Shown piece by piece: positions 24,274-31,663 of a stretch of 31,663 nucleotides of DNA. Under the pieces are notes generated by a model, which saw only the letters and a program-made list of their open reading frames with translations, was not told where the DNA came from and made no database searches. Source of the stretch: Mucinivorans sp036654415 (lineage in GTDB: Bacteria; Bacteroidota; Bacteroidia; Bacteroidales; Rikenellaceae); the NCBI GenBank assembly GCA_036654415.1, contig JAVVSB010000021.1, positions 1-31,663 on the forward strand, in the 5' to 3' direction. The position numbers were made by a program, and so were the translations under genes. Every line of letters begins with the position of its first letter. The first letter of the stretch is position 1.

Positions 24274-24951
24274 CTAACGCAATATCATGTCGATTTCAGC
24301 TTGGATTCTGCTAAAAATCTGCTCTGGAGAGGCCATCTGCCCTTGAGCTGAACAATCAATAACCTTGAAAAGAGGGTCACTCACAGCCGATTCAAGATAT
24401 ATTTGTCGTACATTATCTTGAAGCGAAAGCGAAGATTCATGAATATCCTTTACCCCACAAAGATACGACCTATCATCGCCATTGCGCTGCTCGGCGAGCT
24501 TCTGTTGAGTAAAGCTGAAAGGGACATCCAAAAAGAGCGACATATCGGGCCGAGGTATCATATTATGGTCGTATTCAAGACTTAGAATCCATTTTTTTAG
24601 CTCATTACGTTTATAGACATCCTTAATTTTGGCACATTGATAAGCGATATTGGAATAGACATACCTATCCACAATCACCACCCTACCATCTTCTATCCAC
24701 CCACGAATCATAGAGCTGGCCAAACTACGGTCTCCAGCATACAAAAGTGCCACAATCTGAGGGTCAACCTGCTCCACAGAGCCTAACTCACCCCGCAAGA
24801 AACGGGCTATCAGCTCCCCGTAAACAGGTGCTGTAAAACGCGGAAAGTGCAAATACTCGGTCTGATAACCATTTTCAGCCATGTAATTTTTAATCTTCTT
24901 GACCTGAGTCGATTTGCCTGCTCCATCAAGACCTTCAATAACAATAAACAT
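24274..24951 (-). CDS. tmk: Thymidylate kinase
   Basis: Tmk phosphorylates dTMP to dTDP in DNA precursor synthesis. The P-loop GLDGAGKST (7-15) is at the N-terminus as expected, followed by FPRF, a DRY motif (VDRYVYSNIAYQ) and a LID-like region with EQRNGDDRS. At 225 residues the length is slightly above the usual 205-215. It lies 4 bases after sufS and 3 bases before the DoxX-like gene, so it is expressed with the Fe-S genes. Confidence 0.93.
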   Translation of the reverse strand: MFIVIEGLDGAGKSTQVKKIKNYMAENGYQTEYLHFPRFTAPVYGELIARFLRGELGSVEQVDPQIVALLYAGDRSLASSMIRGWIEDGRVVIVDRYVYSNIAYQCAKIKDVYKRNELKKWILSLEYDHNMIPRPDMSLFLDVPFSFTQQKLAEQRNGDDRSYLCGVKDIHESSLSLQDNVRQIYLESAVSDPLFKVIDCSAQGQMASPEQIFSRIQAEIDMILR

Positions 24952-24955
24952 ATTT

Positions 24956-26179
24956 TTATCCCCTTAACATTTTTGTAGCACGTACAATGGCCTCAACGGC
25001 TTGGTCGCACTCTTTAATTGTATTATACATTGCAAAACTGGCTCTACACATAGATTCCACGCCATAAAATTGCATAAGTGGCTCAGCACAATGAGTTCCA
25101 GAACGTATGGCCACCCCCAACTTATCAATAATCATGGCCACATCCATTGGGAAAGTCCCATCAACACAGAAACTAACAATGGGGGCCTTGGTGGCCGTTG
25201 TACCATATATTTTAACCCCATCTATTGCGCTTAATAAAGCTGAGGTGAAATAGCGAGCAAGTGAATCCTCATAATCGTGAATCAGTTTAGGTTCAAATAA
25301 TTGCACATAATTCACAGCCACCCCTAAAGCAATAGCACCTATAAAATTAGAGGTACCAGCCTCGAACTTCAGCGGCAAATCGGCATAGGTAGTACCTTTA
25401 AAACTCACCGTACGAATCATATCTCCACCACCCATATATGGAGGCATCTGCTCCAAGAAACACTCCTTACCATAAAGTACTCCAATGCCAGTTGGACCAT
25501 AAAGCTTATGCCCTGAAAAAGCATAAAAATCTATATCTAAGTCGGTTACATTGATTGATGAATGAACCATCCCTTGGCATCCATCCACCATCACAGGTAC
25601 TGAAGCTGCGTGGGCAACACTAATAATGTATTGCAAATCATTGTTGGTTCCCAGCACATTAGAGGTTTGGGTAAGAGAGACTATTTTGGTGCGCTCATCA
25701 ATTAAGGTCTGTAACTTTTCAACCTGCAAAGAGCCATCCTCGTTAATGGGTAAAACCCTTATCTGAACCCCTTTACGCTCCGCAATAAGTTGCCAAGGAA
25801 CGATATTGGAGTGATGCTCCATTTGAGTGAGTACAATATTATCTCCCGATTGAAAAAAACGTTCCCCAAAACTATAAGCCACTAAATTAATCGAGGCAGT
25901 GGCCCCTGAGGTAAAGATTATTTCGGCAGTACTCCGAGCACCTATAAACTGCCTAATCAGCTCACGAGAGGCCTCGTAGCGCGATGTAGTCTGTTCGGCC
26001 AAATAGTGAATGCCACGATGAATATTGGCATTCATGGTGGTGTGCAACTCATTGACCGAATCAATAACCACCTGTGGTTTTTGTGCCGTGGCTGCACTAT
26101 CCAGATAGACCAACTTCCGGCCATGAACCATGGTCGAAAGAATTGGAAAATCGCCTCTTATTTTATCAACATCTACCAT
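24956..26179 (-). CDS. sufS: Cysteine desulfurase SufS
   Basis: SufS is a PLP enzyme that takes sulfur from cysteine for Fe-S cluster assembly. The 407 residues carry EHHSN (121-125, with H124), the PLP aspartate in VDGCQ (D199), the PLP lysine in SGHKLYGPTGIGVLYG (K225), and the sulfur-carrying cysteine in RSGTHCAEP (C364). All match the type II (SufS/CsdA) group. SufS normally needs SufE or SufU as sulfur acceptor; neither is in this window. It overlaps sufD by 7 bases. Confidence 0.96.
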   Translation of the reverse strand: MVDVDKIRGDFPILSTMVHGRKLVYLDSAATAQKPQVVIDSVNELHTTMNANIHRGIHYLAEQTTSRYEASRELIRQFIGARSTAEIIFTSGATASINLVAYSFGERFFQSGDNIVLTQMEHHSNIVPWQLIAERKGVQIRVLPINEDGSLQVEKLQTLIDERTKIVSLTQTSNVLGTNNDLQYIISVAHAASVPVMVDGCQGMVHSSINVTDLDIDFYAFSGHKLYGPTGIGVLYGKECFLEQMPPYMGGGDMIRTVSFKGTTYADLPLKFEAGTSNFIGAIALGVAVNYVQLFEPKLIHDYEDSLARYFTSALLSAIDGVKIYGTTATKAPIVSFCVDGTFPMDVAMIIDKLGVAIRSGTHCAEPLMQFYGVESMCRASFAMYNTIKECDQAVEAIVRATKMLRG

Positions 26180-27021
26180 AATTCACTAATTCTACGAGCT
26201 ATACGTTGGTGTAACTCACCCTGAAGTTCACCCACGTTTTCGACCCGCACCACATCTTCAGCAAAGCCCTCAATCTGCACAGCACGCGCTGCTGCTTCGG
26301 AGATACCACGCTGACGCATATAGAATATAGCTTCAGCATCCAGTCTACCAACGGTGGCTCCGTGGTTACATTTGACATCATCGGCATAGATTTCCAACCA
26401 AGGACGACTCTGTATACGAGCCAAATCACTGAGCAAAATATTATGATTCTGCTGCATAGCCATAGTCTGCTGCGCATCTTTGGCCACATAAATATGACCA
26501 GCAAAAAGTCCGCGTCCAGTGGCAGCAGCAATGCCCTTAAAATTTTGATTACTAGTACATCCTGCAGCATTGTGTACGACCTTTATATAATTTTCGACAC
26601 TCTGCTCCGCACCCGCAACAAAAAGACCGCTAAGGGTACACTGAGCACCTGTTTGCTCCAAAAGCACAGTATGATGGCGCTCTAAAGAACTGTTTTTTAA
26701 ATCGATAGTGGTCATGGTGAATTGACTATCACGCTGCAAAACAGTGCGCACAGTGGATTTAACATCGGCTCCGCTATCGGCCACCACCACCAACTCCAAG
26801 ACCGCATTACGCTCCACTCGAACATCCATGGTCACAGCAGAAGAGGCCTTGGGGTAATTGACCACTACACGACCATGGCTCCCTGGGCCAAGGGTAATAA
26901 AGCCATAGGAACTACTCTGCTCCTTGAGGTCGATGGTTATAACTCCGCAAGCCTGTTCATTATCAGTCAATTCAAGAGTAAAACCTTCGACGGTCATGAA
27001 ATTATTGTTATTCATCGCCAT
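26173..27021 (-). CDS. sufD: Fe-S cluster scaffold subunit SufD, short form
   Basis: SufD pairs with SufB in the SufBC2D scaffold. The 282 residues contain the beta-helix core and the C-terminal helical part with the family motifs FKGIAAATGRGLFAGHI and VKCNHGATVGRLD (H220 is the counterpart of the functional His of E. coli SufD). The common SufD is about 420-450 residues. Here the N-terminal helical domain of about 140-160 residues is missing and there is no room for it, since the start overlaps sufC by 14 bases. M1 at 27021 or M3 at 27015 could be the start. The core residues argue for a working protein. Confidence 0.9.
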   Translation of the reverse strand: MAMNNNNFMTVEGFTLELTDNEQACGVITIDLKEQSSSYGFITLGPGSHGRVVVNYPKASSAVTMDVRVERNAVLELVVVADSGADVKSTVRTVLQRDSQFTMTTIDLKNSSLERHHTVLLEQTGAQCTLSGLFVAGAEQSVENYIKVVHNAAGCTSNQNFKGIAAATGRGLFAGHIYVAKDAQQTMAMQQNHNILLSDLARIQSRPWLEIYADDVKCNHGATVGRLDAEAIFYMRQRGISEAAARAVQIEGFAEDVVRVENVGELQGELHQRIARRISELW

Positions 27022-27763
27022 ACTCTTTTATCAACCAATCATAACCACGTTCCTCAAGCTCCACAGCTAACTCTTTACCTGCCGTGTAAATAATACGTCC
27101 TTTATACAATACGTGTACAAAATCGGGAACTATATAATCCAGCAATCGCTGGTAATGGGTAATGACAATGGTGGCATTTTTATCGTTATGGAGCTTTTGC
27201 ACCCCTGAGGCTACAATACGCAGAGCATCAATATCGAGCCCACTATCCGTTTCGTCAAGGATTGAGAGCAGAGGGTCCAACATGGCCATCTGAAAAATCT
27301 CGTTACGTTTTTTTTCGCCACCCGAAAAGCCCTCATTCACAGCACGACTCATCAGTTTATCGTCCAGCTCCACCACCTGTGCCTTTTCGCGCATAAGGCG
27401 TAAGAACTCTCCAGCACCGATGGGTGACTCACCACGAAACTTACGCTGCTCGTTGATGGCCAAGCGCAAAAATGCCGCCATAGAGACCCCTGGAATCTCA
27501 ACAGGATATTGAAAACCAAGGAAAAGCCCACGAGAGGCGCGCTCCTCTATGCTCATTTGCAAAAGATCTCGTCCCCCAAAGATTACCTCACCCTGGGTGA
27601 CGGTAAACTTCTCCTTACCACCCAAAACCGAGGCTAAGGTTGACTTACCTGCTCCGTTAGGCCCCATAATGGCGTGTATCTCGCCAGAGCCAACCGTGAG
27701 GTTAATACCACGCAATATCTCTTTATCCTCAACAGAGGCGTGTAAATTCTTTATTTCTAACAT
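27008..27763 (-). CDS. sufC: Fe-S assembly ABC ATPase SufC
   Basis: SufC is the soluble ABC-type ATPase of the SufBC2D complex that drives cluster assembly. The 251 residues show Walker A GPNGAGKST (34-42), the modified signature FSGGEKKRNE, Walker B LSILDETDSGLDIDAL, and the switch His in ITHYQRLLDYI. These are the hallmark sequences of SufC, as opposed to transport ATPases. It overlaps the creatininase-family gene by 7 bases upstream and sufD by 14 bases downstream. Confidence 0.97.
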   Translation of the reverse strand: MLEIKNLHASVEDKEILRGINLTVGSGEIHAIMGPNGAGKSTLASVLGGKEKFTVTQGEVIFGGRDLLQMSIEERASRGLFLGFQYPVEIPGVSMAAFLRLAINEQRKFRGESPIGAGEFLRLMREKAQVVELDDKLMSRAVNEGFSGGEKKRNEIFQMAMLDPLLSILDETDSGLDIDALRIVASGVQKLHNDKNATIVITHYQRLLDYIVPDFVHVLYKGRIIYTAGKELAVELEERGYDWLIKEYGDE

Positions 27764-28473
27764 AACTCTCTTATTAATTGTGATAATTTATTGGCTACAG
27801 CCTCAACATAGGCCCTCCCTTTTTCGGGGGTCGAGTGCAGAGGATTACCGATGCCTGTGTCGTCAGTGGTCTGCTTCCAATTACGTGGTACCCAGGCTAT
27901 TTTTTCGTTTAATGACTGTATTTTATTGACCTTTACCACCCCTGCTCCAGCAAAATCCATATGGACCAACTCAGGATAATAGTGCATCATCACCGAAGTT
28001 TCCACCTCATCGGCGTGGTCGCCAACCTCCTCAAAGAAACCTAAATAAGGCACAATGGAGAACCACTCGGTAGATAAAATCATAAAATCTGGATACTCAA
28101 AAGCCAAATCACGAATAATACCCTTAAAAGAGTTACCGCCATGACCATTGACAATAAGCAATTTACGAGTACCTTGATGCCGCAGAGAGAGTACAATATC
28201 CTCAAGAATGGCCCTTTGGGTAGACTGACGTGTATGGATACAGAGTGGGTAATCGTATTGAGTAGGGTTTTGTTGCCCCAAATAGATGGGTGGCAACACG
28301 GCCACTTCGCGCCCACTCAAGGCCACAGCGTCCAAAGCCACAGCCTGTGAAAGCAAGGCGTCGGTGATATAAGGCAGATGTCCATTGTGAGGTTCAATAG
28401 CCCCCCAAGGCAGAATGACCAACGGAAAACTCTTTTGCCCGACAAGTCCTAGTGTTGTTTTACTAAAATCCAT
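27757..28473 (-). CDS. Creatininase-family metal-dependent amidohydrolase
   Basis: The 238-residue protein has the metal-ligand motifs of the creatininase family: PWGAIEPHNGHLPYITD (22-38, with E27, H29, D38), VNGHGGN (108-114, H111) and ADEVETS (E159). Members hydrolyse amide or lactam bonds, for example creatinine, formamides in riboflavin/F420 synthesis, or mycofactocin precursor. The exact substrate cannot be read from sequence. The gene is embedded between sufB and sufC, sharing one base with sufB (TAATG) and overlapping sufC by 7 bases, so it is part of the suf transcript. A link to Fe-S assembly is not known to me. Confidence 0.88.
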   Translation of the reverse strand: MDFSKTTLGLVGQKSFPLVILPWGAIEPHNGHLPYITDALLSQAVALDAVALSGREVAVLPPIYLGQQNPTQYDYPLCIHTRQSTQRAILEDIVLSLRHQGTRKLLIVNGHGGNSFKGIIRDLAFEYPDFMILSTEWFSIVPYLGFFEEVGDHADEVETSVMMHYYPELVHMDFAGAGVVKVNKIQSLNEKIAWVPRNWKQTTDDTGIGNPLHSTPEKGRAYVEAVANKLSQLIRELC

Positions 28474-29909
28474 TATCCTATACTTCCTTCAAGTGAAATT
28501 GATAAAAGTTTTTGTGCCTCGACTGCAAATTCCATAGGCAACTGGCTAAGCACCTCCTTGGCATATCCATTAACTATAAGTCCCACGGCCTGCTCGGTCG
28601 ATATGCCACGCTGATTGCAATAAAAAAGTTGTTCCTCACCTATTTTACTAGTAGTGGCCTCATGCTCCACGGTGCTGGTAGGGTTGTTACACTCTATGTA
28701 AGGAAAGGTATGAGCGCCACACCTTTCGCCAATAAGCAGAGAATCGCACTGCGAAAAGTTACGACACCCATCGGCCTTAGCGGCCACCTTGACCAAACCT
28801 CGATAACTATTCTGAGAAAGACCAGCCGAGATACCTTTACTTACAATACGAGAGCGAGACCCTCGCCCCAAATGTACCATTTTAGTACCAGTGTCAGCCT
28901 GCTGATGAGCCTTGGTTAGGGCGACCGAATAAAATTCGCCGTAAGACTCCTGACCAGCCAAAATGCAAGAGGGGTACTTCCAAGTGATGGCCGACCCAGT
29001 TTCAACCTGAGTCCAGCTTAATTTACTCTGAAAACCCTTGCAAATACCACGCTTAGTGACAAAATTAAAGACTCCACCAACTCCATTTTCATCGCCTGGA
29101 TACCAGTTCTGGACAGTGGAGTACTTGACTTCGGCCTGCTGCTCGACTACAATTTCGACAATAGCCGCATGAAGTTGATTTTCATCACGACGTGGAGCTG
29201 TACACCCCTCAAGATAGCTAACATAAGCCCCATGGTCGGCCACGATAAGGGTACGCTCGAACTGACCTGTCCCGCTGGAATTAATACGGAAATAGGTGGA
29301 AAGCTCCATGGGACACCGCACTCCAGGTGGAATATAACAAAATGAGCCATCGGAAAAGACAGCTGAATTGAGGGCTGCAAAAAAGTTATCAGTGTAAGGC
29401 ACTACCGTGGCCATATATTTTTTGACCAGCTCTGGATACTGCTGCACAGCCTCGGAAAAAGAGCAAAAAATAATCCCCTTTTCAGAAAGTGTTTCTCGAA
29501 AGGTGGTTTGAACCGAAACCGAATCAATCACAGCATCCACAGCATAGCCAGCCAACATCTTCTGTTCACCGATAGGCACACCCAACTTCTCGAAAGTGGC
29601 CACTAACTCGGGGTCAATGGCATCACCTTTTTTAAACTCCTTAGGTTTACGAGGTTCGGCATAATAACTAATCTGCTGAAAATCAATAGGAGGAATCGAC
29701 AAATGAGCCCATTTAGGTATGCTTAGGGTCAACCAGTGATGAAACGCTTTTAAACGAAAATCGAGCAACCACTGTGGCTCATTTTTTTTGGCCGAAATGG
29801 TACGCACCACATCCTCTGTAAGGCCTTTATCCAACACATCTGTAGCTATGTCGGAAGTGAATCCATATTCATATTCGCCCGTAGCGAAATCGTTAATTTT
29901 ATCCTGCAT
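28473..29909 (-). CDS. sufB: Fe-S cluster scaffold protein SufB
   Basis: SufB is the main scaffold on which the nascent cluster forms. From the ATG at 29907-29909 the protein has 478 residues, close to the E. coli length of 495. It shows GVRCPMELSTYFRIN, CTAPRRDENQLHAAIVEIV, and near the C-terminus NFSQCDSLLIGERCGAHTFP, where the Cys matches the essential C405 of E. coli SufB. An upstream in-frame TTG would add 10 residues (including three Cys or His-rich positions) but lies upstream of the promoter -7 element, so the ATG is chosen. It is the first gene of the operon. Confidence 0.96.
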   Translation of the reverse strand: MQDKINDFATGEYEYGFTSDIATDVLDKGLTEDVVRTISAKKNEPQWLLDFRLKAFHHWLTLSIPKWAHLSIPPIDFQQISYYAEPRKPKEFKKGDAIDPELVATFEKLGVPIGEQKMLAGYAVDAVIDSVSVQTTFRETLSEKGIIFCSFSEAVQQYPELVKKYMATVVPYTDNFFAALNSAVFSDGSFCYIPPGVRCPMELSTYFRINSSGTGQFERTLIVADHGAYVSYLEGCTAPRRDENQLHAAIVEIVVEQQAEVKYSTVQNWYPGDENGVGGVFNFVTKRGICKGFQSKLSWTQVETGSAITWKYPSCILAGQESYGEFYSVALTKAHQQADTGTKMVHLGRGSRSRIVSKGISAGLSQNSYRGLVKVAAKADGCRNFSQCDSLLIGERCGAHTFPYIECNNPTSTVEHEATTSKIGEEQLFYCNQRGISTEQAVGLIVNGYAKEVLSQLPMEFAVEAQKLLSISLEGSIG

Positions 29910-29916
29910 GATAGTA

Positions 29917-29924
29917 CAAAGGTA
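29917..29924 (-). promoter_or_regulatory. -7 element of the suf operon promoter
   Basis: TACCTTTG on the minus strand lies only 7 bases before the sufB ATG. A start at the usual distance would give an mRNA with essentially no leader. The -33 region is a poor match (TTTT at 19 bases). No Fe-responsive operator is recognisable. Confidence 0.5.
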
Positions 29925-29986
29925 GCAATTTTTGTGCAAAATTAAAATAGCTCAAAGGCCAACTTTTAAAATTTTACATGACTTAA

Positions 29987-30018
29987 GTTGCTGTATCTAA
30001 AAAAAATTATTATATTTG
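29987..30018 (+). promoter_or_regulatory. Promoter of the DUF5606-cyclophilin-DUF3127 operon
   Basis: GTTG (29987-29990) and TATATTTG (30011-30018) are separated by 20 bases, a good Bacteroides-type promoter. The ATG at 30048 follows after an AT-rich leader of about 25 bases. It diverges from the suf promoter. Confidence 0.65.
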
Positions 30019-30047
30019 TAGTCAAATTAAGTATTTAACAATTCTAT

Positions 30048-30611
30048 ATGAAACTCAAAGAAATCTTATCAATTACTGGTGCGCCTGGGTTGTGGAAGTA
30101 TGTAGCACAAGGTCGCGGTGGAATAATTGTGGAACAACTGGACGGTACAAAACGTACAATGGTCAGTGGCGCAGCTAAAGTGAGCGGTTTGGGCGATATC
30201 GCCATCTACACCACCAAAACGGAAATCCCCCTTTCTGAAGTATACACCAACCTATTTAAAACCACACAAGGCAAAGAGTGTGGTATAAATAAAAACTCAG
30301 ACGAGGCCCAGTTGCGCGAATTTATGGCTAAGGCGGTGCCCGACTACGATGAGCAGAGGGTTCACAACTCAGATATTCGTAAACTTGGTATATGGTTCAA
30401 TACTTTGGTGGAGGCAGGCATGACTGACTTCTCGGTTGAAGAACAAGACAAAGAGCATAATCCAGCCATGACCGAAGAGAGTGCTGTAGCCACAGGCAAA
30501 ACACAGGCGACAAAAAAAGCTGCCTCGACAACAGTAAAGCAACCCAAGACAATATCTTCACGGCCTAAAGTGGTAGCCACAAAAAGCACCACCAACAGAA
30601 AGAGTCAATAA
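30048..30611 (+). CDS. DUF5606 domain protein with basic tail
   Basis: A Bacteroidota-specific protein of unknown function. Residues 1-130 match my memory of DUF5606: KLKEILSITGAPGLWKYVAQ at the start, GGIIVEQLDG, a KTEIPLSEV strand, and a conserved acidic PDYDEQRVHNSDIRKLGIWFN region (split here at about 97-117). The last 50 residues are low-complexity, rich in Lys, Thr and Ser, and probably disordered; they might contact nucleic acid, which is inference. The cyclophilin gene begins 13 bases downstream. Confidence 0.85.
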   Translation: MKLKEILSITGAPGLWKYVAQGRGGIIVEQLDGTKRTMVSGAAKVSGLGDIAIYTTKTEIPLSEVYTNLFKTTQGKECGINKNSDEAQLREFMAKAVPDYDEQRVHNSDIRKLGIWFNTLVEAGMTDFSVEEQDKEHNPAMTEESAVATGKTQATKKAASTTVKQPKTISSRPKVVATKSTTNRKSQ

Positions 30612-30624
30612 AAACTATACAATA

Positions 30625-31059
30625 ATGAAAAATGCAATTATAGATACCGCAAAGGGAATAATGAAGGTAGAGTTCTACGAAGCCGATGCTCCAGGAACTG
30701 TTGCCAACTTTTGCAAACTGGCCGAAAGCGGTTTTTACGATGGCCTAACCTTTCATCGCGTGATACCCAATTTCGTCATTCAAGGCGGTTGCCCCTACGG
30801 CACAGGTAGCGGAGGACCAGGATACACAATAAAATGCGAAACTTCTGGCGGTAATCAACATCATGACCGTGGTGTATTGTCGATGGCTCATGCTGGCAAA
30901 GACACCGGCGGTTCACAATTTTTCATCTGTCACTCGCGTGACAATACAGCTCACCTAGACGGTGTTCACACCTGTTTTGGCCGCGTAGTCGATGGGCTGG
31001 AGGTGATAGACGCAATTGTAGCTGGCGATAAAATCAATAAGATAACAATCACAGAATAG
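30625..31059 (+). CDS. Cytoplasmic cyclophilin-type peptidyl-prolyl isomerase
   Basis: The enzyme speeds cis-trans isomerisation of Xaa-Pro bonds. It is a minimal single-domain cyclophilin of 144 residues with FHRVIPNFVIQGG (43-55, catalytic R45), MAHAGKDTGGSQFFI (88-101, Q98 and F100) and HLDGVHTCFGRV (110-121). There is no signal peptide, so it is cytoplasmic. The final residues ITITE are the usual end strand. It is co-transcribed with DUF5606 upstream and DUF3127 25 bases downstream. Confidence 0.95.
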   Translation: MKNAIIDTAKGIMKVEFYEADAPGTVANFCKLAESGFYDGLTFHRVIPNFVIQGGCPYGTGSGGPGYTIKCETSGGNQHHDRGVLSMAHAGKDTGGSQFFICHSRDNTAHLDGVHTCFGRVVDGLEVIDAIVAGDKINKITITE

Positions 31060-31084
31060 TAATTAATTTTAAGTTTTTGAAGCA

Positions 31085-31546
31085 ATGGAATTCGATGTAA
31101 CAGTGTATTTGGTTCTGCCCGAAGTCACAGGCGAGGGGGCACGTGGCCAATGGAAAAAGCAAGAAGTAGTATTTAACCTTCCTGGAGAATTTAACCGCAA
31201 ACTATGTGTCGGTTTTTGGAATGACCGCGCACCTATGGCCGCCGCTCTACGCCCAGGAGACCACGTTATGGTAAGCGTTAATTTGGAATCACGTGAACGT
31301 AACGGTCGCTGGTTTACTGAGGCTCGCGGTTGGAAACTCAACCAATTGCCATCAGTCAGTGCTGAAGGAGCTTATGGTGCACCTCAAGGATATGGAGCAG
31401 CCGCTCCAAGTTACAATAATAGTGCAGCTCAGCCAAACTATGGAGCTCCACAGGCCTCTTACCCAGCATACAACCAACCATCGGCAGCTCCTGCCCCTGC
31501 TGGAGTGTCAGCCCCTCAAGGTGGTGGCGATGACCTACCGTTCTAA
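31085..31546 (+). CDS. DUF3127 protein, SSB-like (OB-like core, disordered linker, DDLPF tip)
   Basis: The 153-residue protein has a beta-rich core (1-92; VTVYLVLPEV, VVFNLPGEF, HVMVSVNLESRERNGRWFTEARGWKL spans about 58-90) that belongs to DUF3127 as I recall it. Residues 93-148 form a Gly/Ala/Pro/Tyr/Gln-rich linker with repeated YGAP and YNxP-type units. The last five residues are DDLPF, very like the acidic tip of bacterial SSB (DDDIPF in E. coli) that recruits SSB-binding enzymes. This layout is that of single-stranded DNA-binding proteins. DNA binding has to be inferred. A perfect terminator follows 27 bases after the stop. Confidence 0.8.
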   Translation: MEFDVTVYLVLPEVTGEGARGQWKKQEVVFNLPGEFNRKLCVGFWNDRAPMAAALRPGDHVMVSVNLESRERNGRWFTEARGWKLNQLPSVSAEGAYGAPQGYGAAAPSYNNSAAQPNYGAPQASYPAYNQPSAAPAPAGVSAPQGGGDDLPF

Positions 31547-31572
31547 AACGAATAGATAATCTGAAATATTTG

Positions 31573-31615
31573 AAAGAGATGGACACCATTACATTTTGGT
31601 GTCCATCTCTTTTTT
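31573..31615 (+). terminator. Rho-independent terminator of the DUF5606-PPIase-DUF3127 operon
   Basis: A 14-bp perfect stem (agagatggacacca at 31575-31588 with its complement at 31597-31610) and an 8-base loop is followed by five more T, with further A-T pairing at the base. Strong intrinsic terminator. Nothing recognisable follows to the end of the window. Confidence 0.9.
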
Positions 31616-31663
31616 CACACTTATTATTTATGGGGGAAACAAAAGTTTTTATTAGAGTATTAC

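Noticed and set aside
29910..29939. Upstream TTG start for sufB adding 10 residues
   Set aside because: The extension would lie across the promoter -7 element and adds residues not typical of SufB; the ATG at 29909 gives a normal N-terminus.
1..31663. CRISPR arrays or prophage genes
   Set aside because: No regularly spaced short repeats and no phage structural, lysis or integrase genes were seen.

Overview
The window looks like a chromosome segment of a Bacteroidota bacterium, most likely Bacteroidales. The evidence is: promoters of the Bacteroides type (TTTG, about 20 bases, then TAnnTTTG) in front of most transcription units; A-rich leaders with no clear Shine-Dalgarno sequence; a tRNA gene without an encoded CCA; signal peptides ending in AQ; and families typical of the phylum (DUF5606, DUF3127, BT_3928-like DoxX protein, golvesin-domain amidase, FloA/NfeD pair, SufBCDS, G/K-type phosphofructokinase).

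Region 1 (1-9653) is accessory. A four-gene rightward cassette (476-9055) lies between two dead insertion-sequence fragments: the first 46 codons of an IS4/DUF4372-type transposase on the left, and a stop-containing zinc-ribbon/HTH fragment of an IS256-variant transposase on the right. The cassette encodes a secreted ComEC-like metallo-beta-lactamase-fold protein, an unrecognised 488-residue protein, an 1882-residue protein built from Trp-marked units of about 125 residues plus an Ala/Gly helix and fibronectin-III-like domains, and a 127-residue protein ending in a LecB (PA-IIL)-like calcium-site motif. Only the first has a signal peptide. This is the best candidate for an undescribed system. 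It stops next to a tRNA-Ser(GCU) gene.

Region 2 (9654-17392, leftward) is envelope and ion homeostasis. One operon runs HAMP-ended sensor stub, TrkH, SPOR-like coiled-coil protein, NfeD, FloA. The next leftward gene is a Zn amidase carrying a golvesin domain. Region 3 (17427-22044, rightward) is an operon of rarA, kdsA, a conserved unknown and a POTRA/beta-barrel outer-membrane protein. It is fired from a promoter whose -7 element abuts that of the amidase gene.

Region 4 (22045-29909, leftward) holds pfkA and a tight operon sufB - creatininase-family amidohydrolase - sufC - sufD - sufS - tmk - DoxX/MauE-like protein, which joins Fe-S cluster assembly to nucleotide and membrane-redox functions. 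Region 5 (29987-31615, rightward) holds DUF5606, a cyclophilin and a DUF3127 protein that looks like an SSB relative (OB-like core, low-complexity linker, DDLPF tip), closed by a strong terminator.
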